The position numbers and the translations under genes were made by a program. Positions 39,811 to 49,287 of a stretch of 64,000 nucleotides of DNA are shown one piece after another. Source of the DNA: Ghiorsea bivora. GTDB lineage: Bacteria; Pseudomonadota; Zetaproteobacteria; Mariprofundales; Mariprofundaceae. Where the stretch lies: positions 291,001-355,000 of the forward strand of contig NZ_JQLW01000006.1 in assembly GCF_000744415.1 (NCBI RefSeq), in the 5' to 3' direction. Under the pieces are notes generated by a model, which was not told where the DNA came from, ran no database searches, and worked only from the letters and a program-made list of their open reading frames with translations. How positions within the stretch are numbered: position 1 is the stretch's first letter; the number at the start of each line of letters is the position of its first letter.

Positions 39811-39865
39811 CTACCCACTTTTACCCACTAACCGCCAATATCGACCACAAAATACCCATTGTCAA
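39811..39865 (-). promoter_or_regulatory. mraZ promoter with MraZ-box direct repeats
   Basis: On the minus strand a perfect -35 TTGACA (39865-39860), a 17-base spacer and -10 GATATT (39842-39837) are followed by AGTGGGTAAA and AGTGGGTAGC, an exact 10-bp-phased direct repeat (core GTGGGTA) at 39830-39811. This matches the architecture of MraZ operators. A further TGGGTA lies inside the spacer. Expected to drive the whole dcw cluster with MraZ autorepression. Confidence 0.75.
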
Positions 39866-39955
39866 CCACATTAAACCTTGTATTCCCCTTACTGTGACAT
39901 TTATTACACACGAAAAAGCATTGTCAGACACACAGAGAACATCTACATTGCGTCT

Positions 39956-40642
39956 ATGAAAATTTTGATTGTTGAAGATGAAGTTCAAGTTGCCAAAGTA
40001 TTACAAAAGGGATTGCGTGAAGAAGGACACGCCGTTGATATATCCCATGATGGGGAAGACGGTGGTTTTCTTGCCGAAGTCAATGATTATGACCTCATCA
40101 TTCTAGACTTAATGCTACCGAAGAAAAATGGCATCCAAGTTTGCAGAGAGATTCGCGACCGTGGCGTGAATACACCTGTGTTGATGCTGACAGCTAGAGA
40201 CAGTGTTGAAGATAAAGTCCGCGGTTTAGATGCTGGCGCAGATGACTACATGGCCAAACCTTTTTCTTTTCAAGAATTACTGGCTCGTGTTCGCGCATTA
40301 TTACGCCGCACATCCGATAGCAAAACACCGACGTTAACCATGGCAGACTTAGAGCTCGACCCTATCAGCCGTCAAGTCACCCGCGGAGAAAAGAATATTC
40401 GGTTAACCACCAAGGAATACGCTTTGTTAGAGTACCTCATGCGCAACCCTTACAAGGTTCTTTCTCGGACTTTGATTGGCGAACACGTTTGGGACATGAA
40501 CTTTGACCCTGAAAGTAATGTGATTGATGTATATGTCAGCCACTTAAGGGCAAAAGTTGATAAAGACTTTGATGTCTCTTTAATCCACACCTTACGTGGA
40601 CAAGGTTATATTTTAAGCGACAAGTATCAGGAAGGCGCATAA
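39956..40642 (+). CDS. OmpR-family response regulator
   Basis: 228 residues. Receiver domain (1-115) with acidic pair EDE near residues 7-9, phospho-acceptor Asp in LIILDLMLPKKNG, Thr in LTARD, and Lys in YMAKPFSF. C-terminal winged helix (about 130-222) ends LRGQGYILS. The ATG at 39956 begins MKILIVEDE; the in-frame upstream residues are noncoding in character. Cognate kinase follows 13 bases later. Closest in style to CusR/IrlR-type regulators; signal unknown. Confidence 0.93.
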   Translation: MKILIVEDEVQVAKVLQKGLREEGHAVDISHDGEDGGFLAEVNDYDLIILDLMLPKKNGIQVCREIRDRGVNTPVLMLTARDSVEDKVRGLDAGADDYMAKPFSFQELLARVRALLRRTSDSKTPTLTMADLELDPISRQVTRGEKNIRLTTKEYALLEYLMRNPYKVLSRTLIGEHVWDMNFDPESNVIDVYVSHLRAKVDKDFDVSLIHTLRGQGYILSDKYQEGA

Positions 40643-40655
40643 ACCACTTACCCCC

Positions 40656-42137
40656 ATGAAAAACTGGTTTTCTTCACTTTACAACCATTTCTTCCGTACT
40701 TTTCGCGGCAGACTTGCTATGCACTATATCGCTGTGGAATTCGCTATCTTGGTGGTGGCAGCAGGCCTTATTTACTGGGTATTATCCATGCAAATCTACC
40801 AAGAAGTGGATGAAGATTTATTCCGCGATGCCCAGCAACTGGTACACCAACTTGAAGAATCACCTACCGCCCAATGGGGGCACCATTTGCGCGAGTTTTC
40901 CACTTACTACCGTGGCGTAGTTCAGCTCGTCAACCGTGATGGTCTGATTTTGTTTAGCGTGGGTGAAGAGCTGGTCGGTCATGAAAAACATGACATTGCC
41001 CATGCTGTTCACGGTGCATTTGAAGGTAATGCTACTATTTTTGTCTCCACTCGAAGTCTGCTAAGGGAAGATAACCTTCGCGTTGCCGTCATGCCGATTC
41101 GAGCGGGAACCCAAGTGGTCGCCGTGGCTATTTTGGCTCGAACCACACGCGATATTCAAAAGTTCTTTAAGCTTCTTTATGTTTTAGGAAGCATACTTGG
41201 GCTTTTATCCATGCTTATTAGCGGCCTTGTTGGCTACCGCATGGCAAGACGCTCTCTGCGCCCCATCAATGATATTACCGATGCTGCACATGCTGTTGCC
41301 CACGGAGACCTAAGCCGCAGACTCAATTCATCCGTGCATGACCAAGAGATTCGAGACTTAATTCATTCACTCAATCAAATGTTTGAATGCTTAGAAACCA
41401 ACTTTAACAGCCAAAAACGTTTTGTATCCGACACTTCCCACGAACTTCGCCACCCTATTACCATTCTAAAAAGTGAAATCGAAGTTGCGCTGATGCAAGA
41501 CCGTTCTCCCGAAGAGTACAAAGCACTACTCAAACAACTGTTTTCTATCAGCGAACGCATGCAACATATTGTCAATGATATGCTGACATTAGCCCAAGCC
41601 GATGCTGGCACATTAGAAATACCCCAAGAACGTATCGACTTATCATTGCTACTCCAAGAAGTAGGGCAAGACCATCTGATGCTGTTCGCCAAACGAAATA
41701 TCAACCTTGAAATGGATATTCAAGATGACCTTGAAGTCATGGGAGACCAACGTCGTTTAGAGCGCGTCTTTTACAACCTACTCAACAATGCATCACGTTA
41801 TGCTCCAGATGCCTCTACAGTCACTTTATATGCTCGCGCAGAAGGTGAAGAAGTGATTATCAGAGTATCCGATCAAGGCCCAGGTGTACCACTAGAAGCA
41901 CAACCCCACTTATTCGAGCGTTTTTTCCGTGTCGATGATGCGCGCAACAACCAAAAAGGTGAAGGCGCGGGACTGGGTTTAGCCATTTGTAAACATATTG
42001 TCTTAGCACACCAAGGCAGCATATCCGTACACAGCGAACCAGGACACGGCGCCACCTTTGAGGTCAGGCTACCACTATCCTCTGCCAACCCAGATTATTC
42101 AAAACGTCTGCAAAACGTCCTTCAAGACACCTTATAA
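40656..42137 (+). CDS. Membrane sensor histidine kinase
   Basis: 493 residues. Two transmembrane helices (about 24-45 and 173-195) bracket a periplasmic sensor domain. A HAMP domain follows (about 195-250). The H box is SDTSHELRHPI, the N box NLLNNASRYAP, and the G boxes DQGPGVP and GAGLGLAICKH. Pairs with the preceding regulator. Its last bases overlap the convergent folK end by the palindrome TTATAA. Confidence 0.92.
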   Translation: MKNWFSSLYNHFFRTFRGRLAMHYIAVEFAILVVAAGLIYWVLSMQIYQEVDEDLFRDAQQLVHQLEESPTAQWGHHLREFSTYYRGVVQLVNRDGLILFSVGEELVGHEKHDIAHAVHGAFEGNATIFVSTRSLLREDNLRVAVMPIRAGTQVVAVAILARTTRDIQKFFKLLYVLGSILGLLSMLISGLVGYRMARRSLRPINDITDAAHAVAHGDLSRRLNSSVHDQEIRDLIHSLNQMFECLETNFNSQKRFVSDTSHELRHPITILKSEIEVALMQDRSPEEYKALLKQLFSISERMQHIVNDMLTLAQADAGTLEIPQERIDLSLLLQEVGQDHLMLFAKRNINLEMDIQDDLEVMGDQRRLERVFYNLLNNASRYAPDASTVTLYARAEGEEVIIRVSDQGPGVPLEAQPHLFERFFRVDDARNNQKGEGAGLGLAICKHIVLAHQGSISVHSEPGHGATFEVRLPLSSANPDYSKRLQNVLQDTL

Positions 42138-42554
42138 ATCCAAGGCTACCTTGGTTACCACGCTAATATCCACACCCTTATTTTCTAATGTCACAAGTGT
42201 TGATGCTGGCACAAAAGCATGCGCAAATGTATAGAGTTCATCATCCATCAACTGATTATTAAACATAAGAATATCTAAATCTAACGTACGCGGTCGCCAC
42301 GACCCTTGCGCCCGATCTCTAAGGCGCACATCTTCTTGCCGCTTACACCACTGACTCAAATATTGAAGGTTAAAGTCCCCATGTATCAAACAACATGCAT
42401 TAAGAAAATCATCGCCTTGCATGCCCACCGCTTTTGATTGGTAAACAGGTGAAAACAACACACTCTCAAATTCATGACGCAAAACATCAGATGCAAACAT
42501 CAGATTATCTTTGGGTTGAATATTTGAGCCTATACCAAGCAATGCCGAGCTCAC
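42132..42554 (-). CDS. folK: 6-hydroxymethyl-7,8-dihydropterin pyrophosphokinase
   Basis: 140 residues. Transfers pyrophosphate from ATP to the pterin alcohol in folate synthesis. Signature SWRPRTLDLDILMF and the N-terminal LLGIGSNIQPKDNL are present. Starts with ATGA overlap on folB, giving a folBK unit. A little shorter than E. coli FolK (159). Confidence 0.92.
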   Translation of the reverse strand: MSSALLGIGSNIQPKDNLMFASDVLRHEFESVLFSPVYQSKAVGMQGDDFLNACCLIHGDFNLQYLSQWCKRQEDVRLRDRAQGSWRPRTLDLDILMFNNQLMDDELYTFAHAFVPASTLVTLENKGVDISVVTKVALDL

Positions 42555-42916
42555 GTAGGTTTACTTCCTCTTTCGATTAACACAGCCACATTCTCTGAAC
42601 CGCGCACGGCACCAGGTTTAGACATTTTTAAACGCAACCAAGGCACACTAAATTCATCACGTATAATTTGTGCGCAATGTTCTGCCAATGACTCAATCAA
42701 ACCAAACTCCGATGCTTCCACAAAATCAATCAAACGTTTGGATACCGATTTATAATCCAGCGTATCTTCGATGTTATCGGTTTTACCCGCTTTGGAAATA
42801 TCCCAAGCCATTTCAAGGTCTAGGCGCACGGTTTGCCGAATCTCACGCTCCCAGTCGTAAATACCAATCACAGTACGCACTTCCAAACCTTCGATTAATA
42901 CCAAATCCATACTCAC
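42551..42916 (-). CDS. folB: Dihydroneopterin aldolase
   Basis: 121 residues. Substrate Glu in IGIYDWEREIRQ and the catalytic Lys in RLKMSKPGAVRGSENV. Converts dihydroneopterin to hydroxymethyldihydropterin just before FolK. Starts 3 bases after the rlmB stop. Confidence 0.93.
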   Translation of the reverse strand: MSMDLVLIEGLEVRTVIGIYDWEREIRQTVRLDLEMAWDISKAGKTDNIEDTLDYKSVSKRLIDFVEASEFGLIESLAEHCAQIIRDEFSVPWLRLKMSKPGAVRGSENVAVLIERGSKPT

Positions 42917-42919
42917 CCC

Positions 42920-43651
42920 TTACTTTAGTCCTTGGCGCACAACTTCAAACAATGCCACACCTGTTGCCACGGACACATTCAATGATTCCACTTTACCTGG
43001 CATAGGGATTTTCACCAATTGGTCGCAGGTTTCTCGCACCAATCTACGCATACCCTCGCCTTCTGCACCCATGACCAACGCATTTTTTCCTGAAAAGTTA
43101 ATGTCGTGAATCAATGTGTCCGCTTCACCCGCCAAACCTGAAATCCAAAAGCCTGCTTGTTGTAACTCTTTCATGGTGCGTGCCAAATTGGTCACGCTAA
43201 GCACAGGAATCCTCGCCAATGCACCACATGCTGATTTAGATACAATCGGCGAATGCAAATCTGCGGCATGATCTTTGGGAATCACCACACCAGCGCAACC
43301 CGATGCTTCCGCCGTGCGAATACATGCGCCCAAATTATGCGGGTCGGTCACTTGGTCGAGAATCAACACCAAAGCTTCATCTTGCTTGGACACCTGTTGC
43401 AACCAATCTTTGAAGTTTACAGCACCTTTAGCAGCCATTTTCGCCACAACACCTTGATGCGGCACGCCTTCAGCCAATCTTTCCAAGGCTTCTTTGGGCG
43501 CAAACGATACGCGAACTTTGGCTTTTCGCGCCAAATGAATCAGCTCATTTAATCGCGGATGTGTTTTGCCTTTGAGCACCACCAATTCATCAATGGTTTC
43601 ACCAGCGTCCAGCGCATGTTTGACGGCATGTATGCCTGCAATTCTACTCAT
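42920..43651 (-). CDS. rlmB: 23S rRNA (guanosine-2251-2'-O)-methyltransferase
   Basis: 243 residues, SpoU/TrmH-family SPOUT enzyme. N-terminal RNA-binding domain (1-75), then motif 1 NLGACIRTAEASGC, motif 2 LVMGAEGEGM and motif 3 MPGKVESLNVSVATGVALFE, the knot-forming SAM site. Overlaps the upstream DHH gene by 4 nt. Confidence 0.93.
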   Translation of the reverse strand: MSRIAGIHAVKHALDAGETIDELVVLKGKTHPRLNELIHLARKAKVRVSFAPKEALERLAEGVPHQGVVAKMAAKGAVNFKDWLQQVSKQDEALVLILDQVTDPHNLGACIRTAEASGCAGVVIPKDHAADLHSPIVSKSACGALARIPVLSVTNLARTMKELQQAGFWISGLAGEADTLIHDINFSGKNALVMGAEGEGMRRLVRETCDQLVKIPMPGKVESLNVSVATGVALFEVVRQGLK

Positions 43652-44604
43652 GAATATGTATCCTTAAATGCCGTTATAAAATCATCCAACATAGCTTTAG
43701 GCAAATCATTGATGCCCGCCGCAGCCTTACGCCCACCACCTGTAGGGAAAGACATACAAAGCTCATCTGCACCTATTTTGTTGGATAGCGGTGCGCGAAC
43801 ACTCACCCGATAATTTCCATTATCCATCACCGTCACTAAAGCATGGGCTCGGTCTGTATAAATCCTAGCTAAAGCATTACCATACACGCCCGAAACACGT
43901 CGCGACCATGCTTCATCAGGCATCATAAATGCTGCCACTTTCTCATCCAAATACACAGCCTCAGAGACTTCCGCCTTCTCCATGTCATCGGCATAACCAT
44001 CGCTTAACACCTGATACGCAGGCGACGCTGCAATAAAATCAAATGGATTTTCAAAAGGTTTCATTTTTTCATACAAATCTTGTGGGGTGAAATACAAATC
44101 ATCCAAAGTCACCCCATAACCATTGTAATTCAATAGCGTGCCCAAATGTTCAAGCTGATTTAATTGTTCATCTTTTAAGTTTAATGGCTGTGCCGCGTTC
44201 CTCGCTGAGTCAAATAAGTTATCACCAAATGCCGCCGCCACAGCCCAAGGCAAGTATGCACTTTGAAGATAAGCGTTAACCAACAAGCTGGTGCAAACAT
44301 TGGCATCAGTATTGATAAACGCCTCAAAGTTTTCATGCTGCGGCATCTCACCTGCAAAATGATGGTCAAAATAACGCACCTTCGCCCCAGCATCCAAAGC
44401 AGCCAACAAAGCATCCCTGTTTTTATCCAGTGACACATCCAGCACCGTGATTTCATCACCTGCTTGCGCATTCACCCGCTTAAGCAAAGCAATATCTCGC
44501 TTCACCCCCGTCACCAATTCAGAATCCACAGGGTTTTCCAATCGTAACTGGTGCAATGCACACAAACCATCTGCATCACCATTAAAAACATCAATATAAT
44601 TCAT
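43648..44604 (-). CDS. DHH-family phosphoesterase
   Basis: 318 residues. Metal-binding motifs FNGDADGLCALHQ, VLDVSLDKN and FDHHFAG (the DHH motif), and a DHHA1-type end with FPTGGGRKAAAGIND. Related to oligoribonuclease/pAp phosphatase and exopolyphosphatase-like proteins. The substrate is not certain. Coupled to rlmB, and may take part in RNA end metabolism. Confidence 0.87.
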   Translation of the reverse strand: MNYIDVFNGDADGLCALHQLRLENPVDSELVTGVKRDIALLKRVNAQAGDEITVLDVSLDKNRDALLAALDAGAKVRYFDHHFAGEMPQHENFEAFINTDANVCTSLLVNAYLQSAYLPWAVAAAFGDNLFDSARNAAQPLNLKDEQLNQLEHLGTLLNYNGYGVTLDDLYFTPQDLYEKMKPFENPFDFIAASPAYQVLSDGYADDMEKAEVSEAVYLDEKVAAFMMPDEAWSRRVSGVYGNALARIYTDRAHALVTVMDNGNYRVSVRAPLSNKIGADELCMSFPTGGGRKAAAGINDLPKAMLDDFITAFKDTYS

Positions 44605-44765
44605 TTACTATCCTTTTCCTTTCCTTCCTGAATCCAACTCAAAAGCACACCGCCAGCTAAAAAACAAAAGCATAAAAGGAACTAGAATAGCATGAGGTTA
44701 CTAAAACAGCTTGACCCACCAGAGGAATCCTTCCATACCCTATCAGCATTTTAGCAAAAACTAAC

Positions 44766-45017
44766 ATGATGTCATCTACCCATTTAAAACAGTATGATTT
44801 AAACTTTCAAGAATTTGGGCGCACTGCGGTCATATTCACATCAATATCAGAAGTAATCCTGTCTAGCCTTGAATTATACAAGTACTTAGCCATCATTATA
44901 TCATTTCCCTTATCTTCTGTAACACTTCAGTTTTGCGTATTTTTAATCACTTCAGCGGCTACCTTCAAAGCAGGCATCCTCATACTAAGCAATAAATACA
45001 GATTAATATATTGCTAA
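44766..45017 (+). CDS. Possible small membrane protein
   Basis: 83 residues with two hydrophobic stretches (about 33-50 and 52-73), no family recognised. No good ribosome-binding site precedes it and the base use is poor in the codon pattern of neighbours, so it may not be a gene. Confidence 0.25.
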   Translation: MMSSTHLKQYDLNFQEFGRTAVIFTSISEVILSSLELYKYLAIIISFPLSSVTLQFCVFLITSAATFKAGILILSNKYRLIYC

Positions 45018-45047
45018 CATTGTGCCAAAAGTTACTTGCATCACAGA

Positions 45048-45076
45048 TTGAAATGATTTAGCAATTCGCTTACGAT
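45048..45076 (+). promoter_or_regulatory. Candidate sigma70 promoter of the cytochrome c gene
   Basis: TTGAAA (45048-45053), 17-base spacer, TACGAT (45071-45076). The predicted start near 45083 would give a short leader that includes the GAGGAGAG ribosome-binding site before the ATG at 45098. The short leader makes this tentative. Confidence 0.4.
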
Positions 45077-45097
45077 TTAAACGAGGAGAGTAAAATT

Positions 45098-45451
45098 ATG
45101 AAAAAAGTACTATTGATTGCTGCGGCTGTATCGGCTGTATCATTTGCAGGTCTAAGCACAGCTACTGCTGGTGATTTGACTAAAAAATGTAAATCTTGCC
45201 ATGCAACATCTAAGGATAAGGTAGGTCCATCTTGGAAAAAAATCCAAGCAGCATATGGTGATGCAGCAACATTGGCAGCAGTATTTGAAAGCGGTTTCGC
45301 TGTAGGTGATCGTAAAATTGCTGGTAGCGATGCTAAATGGAAGAAAAAAGCGAAAGTAATGTCTGGTCAATACAAAAACTTGATCAAGAAAAAAGTTGCT
45401 AAAGGTAAATTTACTTATAACGAACTTGCAGAAGCAATTTTCGCTAAATAA
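45098..45451 (+). CDS. Small periplasmic monoheme cytochrome c
   Basis: 117 residues. A signal peptide (1-24, cleaved after TATA) is followed by a single heme motif CKSCH at about residue 31. The mature part is highly basic, about 90 residues, with a distal Met in KVMSGQYKNL as likely sixth ligand. Class I cytochrome of the c551/c553 kind. Strong GAGGAGAG site, own promoter and a strong terminator suggest a monocistronic, well-expressed gene. In an iron oxidiser such a protein could carry electrons from an outer-membrane oxidase; that is inference. Confidence 0.88.
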   Translation: MKKVLLIAAAVSAVSFAGLSTATAGDLTKKCKSCHATSKDKVGPSWKKIQAAYGDAATLAAVFESGFAVGDRKIAGSDAKWKKKAKVMSGQYKNLIKKKVAKGKFTYNELAEAIFAK

Positions 45452-45466
45452 ATTGGTTTAATTTTT

Positions 45467-45498
45467 CAGAGCTGCCCTAGATAACTAGCGCAGCTCTG
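45467..45498 (+). terminator. Hairpin downstream of the cytochrome c gene
   Basis: Nine-bp arms CAGAGCTGC and GCAGCTCTG with an inner CTAG/CTAG pair, 16 bases after the cytochrome stop. No T-run follows, so it may protect the mRNA 3' end rather than terminate. Confidence 0.5.
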
Positions 45499-45586
45499 GA
45501 TAACCAATCTGTATAGGGTCTAAGGTCAGAAAAGCCATGGAAAATGGCGCTTAATTAACAAACACCTTCGAGCATCCTCATTTTAT

Positions 45587-45623
45587 GCAGAACACAGTAT
45601 TTTTCTGTGTTCTGCATTTTTTT
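45587..45623 (+). terminator. Rho-independent terminator
   Basis: Perfect 11-bp stem GCAGAACACAG / CTGTGTTCTGC with loop TATTTTT, followed by ATTTTTTT. Ends the cytochrome c transcript, 136 bases after its stop. Confidence 0.9.
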
Positions 45624-45708
45624 GACATCAAAAGAAGCTTTAGCCCTAATCTATACTCTTTAAAACTTGACCGTCTTTTGTTCCCCACAATGTTAAACCA
45701 TTAGCTGA

Positions 45709-46539
45709 TTATATAGCAATCGGCGCACGAATGCCTGCATGGTATTCATAACCTTCTAAAGTAAAATCTTCATATTTAAAATCAAAGATATTTTTTACAT
45801 CAGAATTAATCGTCATGGTTGGTAATGCATATGGCTTACGAGCAAGCTGGGTTTCAACTTGTTCAGAATGGTTGGAATACAAATGTGCATCACCAAAGGT
45901 ATGCACAAAGTCACCCACTTCTAAGTCGCAGACTTGGGCAATCATCATGGTGAGCAATGCATAAGAGGCGATATTGAAGGGGACGCCTAAGAAAATATCG
46001 GCACTGCGCTGGTATAATTGGCAAGATAGTTTGCCATCTGCCACATAAAACTGGAAAAATGCATGACAAGGGGCAAGCGCCATTTTGCCTTGTGCCACAT
46101 TATCCAGTGGGGAAATAGATTCATCGGGTAAGTCGGCAACATTCCACGCGGATACGATGAGGCGGCGTGAATTGGGTTTATCTTTGATTTGTTTAATCAA
46201 CTCTGCAATTTGGTCTATGCTTTTACCGTCAGGCGTTGGCCAATTCCGCCATTGGTAGCCATACACAGGACCTAGCTCTCCATCTTTTGCCCATTCATCC
46301 CAAATCTTTACGCCGTTTTCTTTCAAATAAACCGTACTGGTTTCACCCTTGAGAAACCACAATAATTCATGGATAATAGATTTCAAATGCACCTTTTTGG
46401 TGGTCACCAATGGGAAGCCTTGGCCTAAATCAAACCTAAGCTGCCTGCCAAACACAGACCGCGTACCCGTGCCTGTTCTGTCGCCTTTAACCGTACCATT
46501 TTCATACACATCACGCATAAAATCCAAATATTGTTGCAT
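45709..46539 (-). CDS. thyA: Thymidylate synthase
   Basis: 276 residues from the ATG at 46539 ([15 protein letters not shown]). Methylates dUMP using methylene-tetrahydrofolate. [11 protein letters not shown] binds phosphate, catalytic Cys is in [11 protein letters not shown], and [18 protein letters not shown] is the dUMP loop. Flavin-independent type. Divergent from the EF-hand gene. The preceding in-frame extension is not supported. Confidence 0.96.
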   Translation of the reverse strand: MQQYLDFMRDVYENGTVKGDRTGTGTRSVFGRQLRFDLGQGFPLVTTKKVHLKSIIHELLWFLKGETSTVYLKENGVKIWDEWAKDGELGPVYGYQWRNWPTPDGKSIDQIAELIKQIKDKPNSRRLIVSAWNVADLPDESISPLDNVAQGKMALAPCHAFFQFYVADGKLSCQLYQRSADIFLGVPFNIASYALLTMMIAQVCDLEVGDFVHTFGDAHLYSNHSEQVETQLARKPYALPTMTINSDVKNIFDFKYEDFTLEGYEYHAGIRAPIAI

Positions 46540-46627
46540 AATCCCCTCGTCAGCCGATAAAATCACGGCTATGATGCCGACTTTTGTTAAAGGGTAAACA
46601 GTTTACCTACACGACAGAGGTGATTTT

Positions 46628-46912
46628 ATGCGTTTTACTTTATTTTTTTTGGCTTTTATGGGTTTGATGATGCCGCAAACCGCCACATCTGAAATCTTGT
46701 CTGCGACTGACAAAATCGTTGAAAAGTTTATGGAACTCGACTTTGATGAATCCGAAGGCGTATCACTTGAAGAGTATGAAATGATGGTTTTACAACGTAT
46801 GGGCGAACGTTTTTATGAAATGGACACCAATGATGACGATGAAGTGTCCGCCGAAGAATACCGTGCCTTTTGGAAAGCCAAAAAAGCGCAATACTACCGC
46901 CCACGCCGTTAA
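46628..46912 (+). CDS. Secreted EF-hand protein
   Basis: 94 residues. Signal peptide (1-21, TATSE cleavage region) then two EF-hand loops: DFDESEGVSLEEY (imperfect) and DTNDDDEVSAEEY (canonical DxNDDDxVxxxE). Probably binds calcium in the periplasm. No enzymatic domain. 40 bases before gltX. Confidence 0.82.
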   Translation: MRFTLFFLAFMGLMMPQTATSEILSATDKIVEKFMELDFDESEGVSLEEYEMMVLQRMGERFYEMDTNDDDEVSAEEYRAFWKAKKAQYYRPRR

Positions 46913-46952
46913 TCCTGCATATTAAATTAAAAAACATCTAAGGAACACACAC

Positions 46953-48335
46953 ATGACTGTTAAAACACGTTTTGCCCCATCCCCTACAGGTATGCTACAT
47001 ATTGGCGGCGCACGCACTGCCCTATTCTCATGGCTTTATGCCCGCCATTTTGGTGGTGAATTTGTGCTTCGCATTGAAGATACCGATAAAGAACGCAGCA
47101 CCGATGAAGCCACCCAAGTTATCCTTGATGGCATGAAATGGTTGGGTTTGGATTGGGATGGTGAACCTGTATTTCAAGGTGCGCGACAAAACAAACATAT
47201 TGCGGCTGTGAATAAACTTTTGAACGAAGGCAAAGCTTATAAATGTTATTGCAGCAAAGAACGTTTAGACTGCATGCGCGAAAAACAACGCATTGAAGGC
47301 AAAAAAGCCATGTATGATGGCACTTGCCGTAATTTGACTGAAGAACAAGACACCCCATTCGTAGTTCGTTTCAAATCACCTGAAGATGGTGAAACTTGGG
47401 TCAAAGACTTGGTGCTGGGTGATGTCTGTTTTCCCAATGAAGAAATTGATGATTTAATCATTATGCGCACCGATGGCACACCCACTTATAACTTAGCAGT
47501 AGTTGTGGATGATGCCGATATGGGCATTACCCATGTAGTGCGCGGCTCAGACCATCTAAACAATACACCGCGCCAAATTCAACTCTATAACGCCCTTGGT
47601 TTGGATGTACCACAATTTGCCCATATCCCACTGATTCATGGCGCTGATGGTGCAAAAATGTCTAAACGTCATGGCTCAGTTGCGATTACTGAATACCGTG
47701 AAAAGGGTTATTTGCCACATGCAGTGAACAATTATTTGGCACGTTTGGGTTGGTCACATGGTGATGATGAAGTCTTTAGCCGTGAACAACTGATTGAATA
47801 CTTTGACTTGGCACATGTAGGTGCAAGCCCATCACGCTTTGACCAAGATAAACTCGACTGGCTGAATGCCCATTGGATTAAAGCATCCAAACCTGCGGAT
47901 TTGGTGGATGAAGTGAATTATTTCCTAAAGTTGGACACTTCAAATGGTCCTGCCTTGGTTGATGTGATTCCTGCCCTTCAAGAGCGAAGCAAAAACATGA
48001 TTGAACTTGCCGATGGTGCACGCATGTTTTATGTCGCACCAACAGAATACCAAGAAAAAGCAGTGAAAAAGAATTTTAAAGAAGGTACTTGGGCTTTGTT
48101 GGATACATTCATTAGTAAAGCTGAATCTGAAAACTGGTCTGGCGAAGCAGCACACCAATGGATTGCTGATATTTGTGAAGCTGAAGACGTAAACATGGGT
48201 AAACTTGCGCAACCCATTCGGATTTTGATTGCAGGTGTACCTGTATCCCCACCCATTGATGTGACCTTGGGTTTACTTGGCAAAGATGAGACCTTAAAGC
48301 GCATCAAAACTGGCATCGCAGCCCTTAAAAGTTAA
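46953..48335 (+). CDS. gltX: Glutamyl-tRNA synthetase
   Basis: 460 residues, class I synthetase. HIGH-like motif FAPSPTGMLHIGGARTAL, Cys-containing insertion YKCYCSKERLDCMREK, and KMSKRHG signature. C-terminal anticodon-binding domain is complete (DVTLGLLGKDETLKRI). Charges tRNA-Glu for translation and for 5-aminolevulinate by the C5 route. A second gltX-type gene elsewhere is possible. Confidence 0.96.
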   Translation: MTVKTRFAPSPTGMLHIGGARTALFSWLYARHFGGEFVLRIEDTDKERSTDEATQVILDGMKWLGLDWDGEPVFQGARQNKHIAAVNKLLNEGKAYKCYCSKERLDCMREKQRIEGKKAMYDGTCRNLTEEQDTPFVVRFKSPEDGETWVKDLVLGDVCFPNEEIDDLIIMRTDGTPTYNLAVVVDDADMGITHVVRGSDHLNNTPRQIQLYNALGLDVPQFAHIPLIHGADGAKMSKRHGSVAITEYREKGYLPHAVNNYLARLGWSHGDDEVFSREQLIEYFDLAHVGASPSRFDQDKLDWLNAHWIKASKPADLVDEVNYFLKLDTSNGPALVDVIPALQERSKNMIELADGARMFYVAPTEYQEKAVKKNFKEGTWALLDTFISKAESENWSGEAAHQWIADICEAEDVNMGKLAQPIRILIAGVPVSPPIDVTLGLLGKDETLKRIKTGIAALKS

Positions 48336-48345
48336 GCTTAGTCGC

Positions 48346-49287
48346 ATGTACGCAGACACCGCAGTAAGAATCGTTGATTGGCGCATTGATAAGCGAAAGC
48401 TTGTCCTTGCGTTACTTGCATCACTTGCTGTGCACCTATTTTTAGCTTGGTTGATTACATTCAACAAAAATGAAGCCCCTATAAGCAAAAAGAAAACACC
48501 ACCCATCATGGATGTTGTGTTGCTTGATGACAACCAAACCTCGGCAAAAACATCACCATCGAATGCCAAAACAATTTCCAATAAAAATAGTACAGGGCAA
48601 CAAATCAATGCCCACGATGATAGAACAAGGGCTGCCCGTGCACCCAGTGCCGCAGTACAACATAAACCAAGGCAAAAACCTCGCCCTTTAACACCTCAAC
48701 AACCGCAAACACCTGCCATTCCACAACAACAAAACAAACGTAATGCGCGTATTTTGAGCCGCGAAAGCGATGTACCTTCATTATTAACACCCCATAAAAC
48801 ACCTAAAACAGCCAAGAAACCAACAACTAAACCCACTCCTTACATTCCTTTAGCCAACTTGATGCCTGCCTCGGCAGCACTTACCCAATTTTCCCGCGAA
48901 TTCGACCGCGAACGGCGCATGAAACAACTTTTATCCAAAGAAGCAGACATTGGTATCAATACCCGTGAAGCCAAATATGCACCTTATGCTCAGGGTTTGG
49001 TGCGGGCATTGGAAGAACAATGGCAACCTGCAGGTCAGCATATGAACCAGCTTAGCCAGAATGAACGACGCGTTTTAATGCGCGTATCAATCAACAACAA
49101 TGGGGAGCTTGCTGGCATTAAAGTCGTACAACCCAGCCCCAGCCGTGCATTGAATGATAGTGCAGTCGCCGCCGTACACGCCGCAGCTCCCTTCAAACCA
49201 TTACCAAGCTCTTGGGGATTGGAACGCGCCAACTTTTTCTTTGTGTTCGAAGTAGTGGAAGATCGTGCTGTATTCCGCCGTTTATAG
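48346..49287 (+). CDS. TonB-family energy transducer-like protein
   Basis: 313 residues. Cytoplasmic N-terminus, one membrane helix (about 20-39), a long Pro/Lys/Gln-rich spacer (about 45-165) and a C-terminal TonB-like domain (about 205-313), with MRVSINNNGELAGIKVVQPSPSRALNDSAVAAVHAAAPFKPLP. This is the TonB/TolA layout; no exbB, exbD, tolQ or tolR is nearby. mutY follows directly, using a TTG start. Confidence 0.8.
   Translation: MYADTAVRIVDWRIDKRKLVLALLASLAVHLFLAWLITFNKNEAPISKKKTPPIMDVVLLDDNQTSAKTSPSNAKTISNKNSTGQQINAHDDRTRAARAPSAAVQHKPRQKPRPLTPQQPQTPAIPQQQNKRNARILSRESDVPSLLTPHKTPKTAKKPTTKPTPYIPLANLMPASAALTQFSREFDRERRMKQLLSKEADIGINTREAKYAPYAQGLVRALEEQWQPAGQHMNQLSQNERRVLMRVSINNNGELAGIKVVQPSPSRALNDSAVAAVHAAAPFKPLPSSWGLERANFFFVFEVVEDRAVFRRL

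Larger units (their letters stand above)
44605..45097. other. Intergenic region before the cytochrome c gene
   Basis: 493 bases, AT-rich. It contains one possible small reading frame (44766-45017) and the cytochrome promoter near its right end. Nothing else is recognised. Confidence 0.5.
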
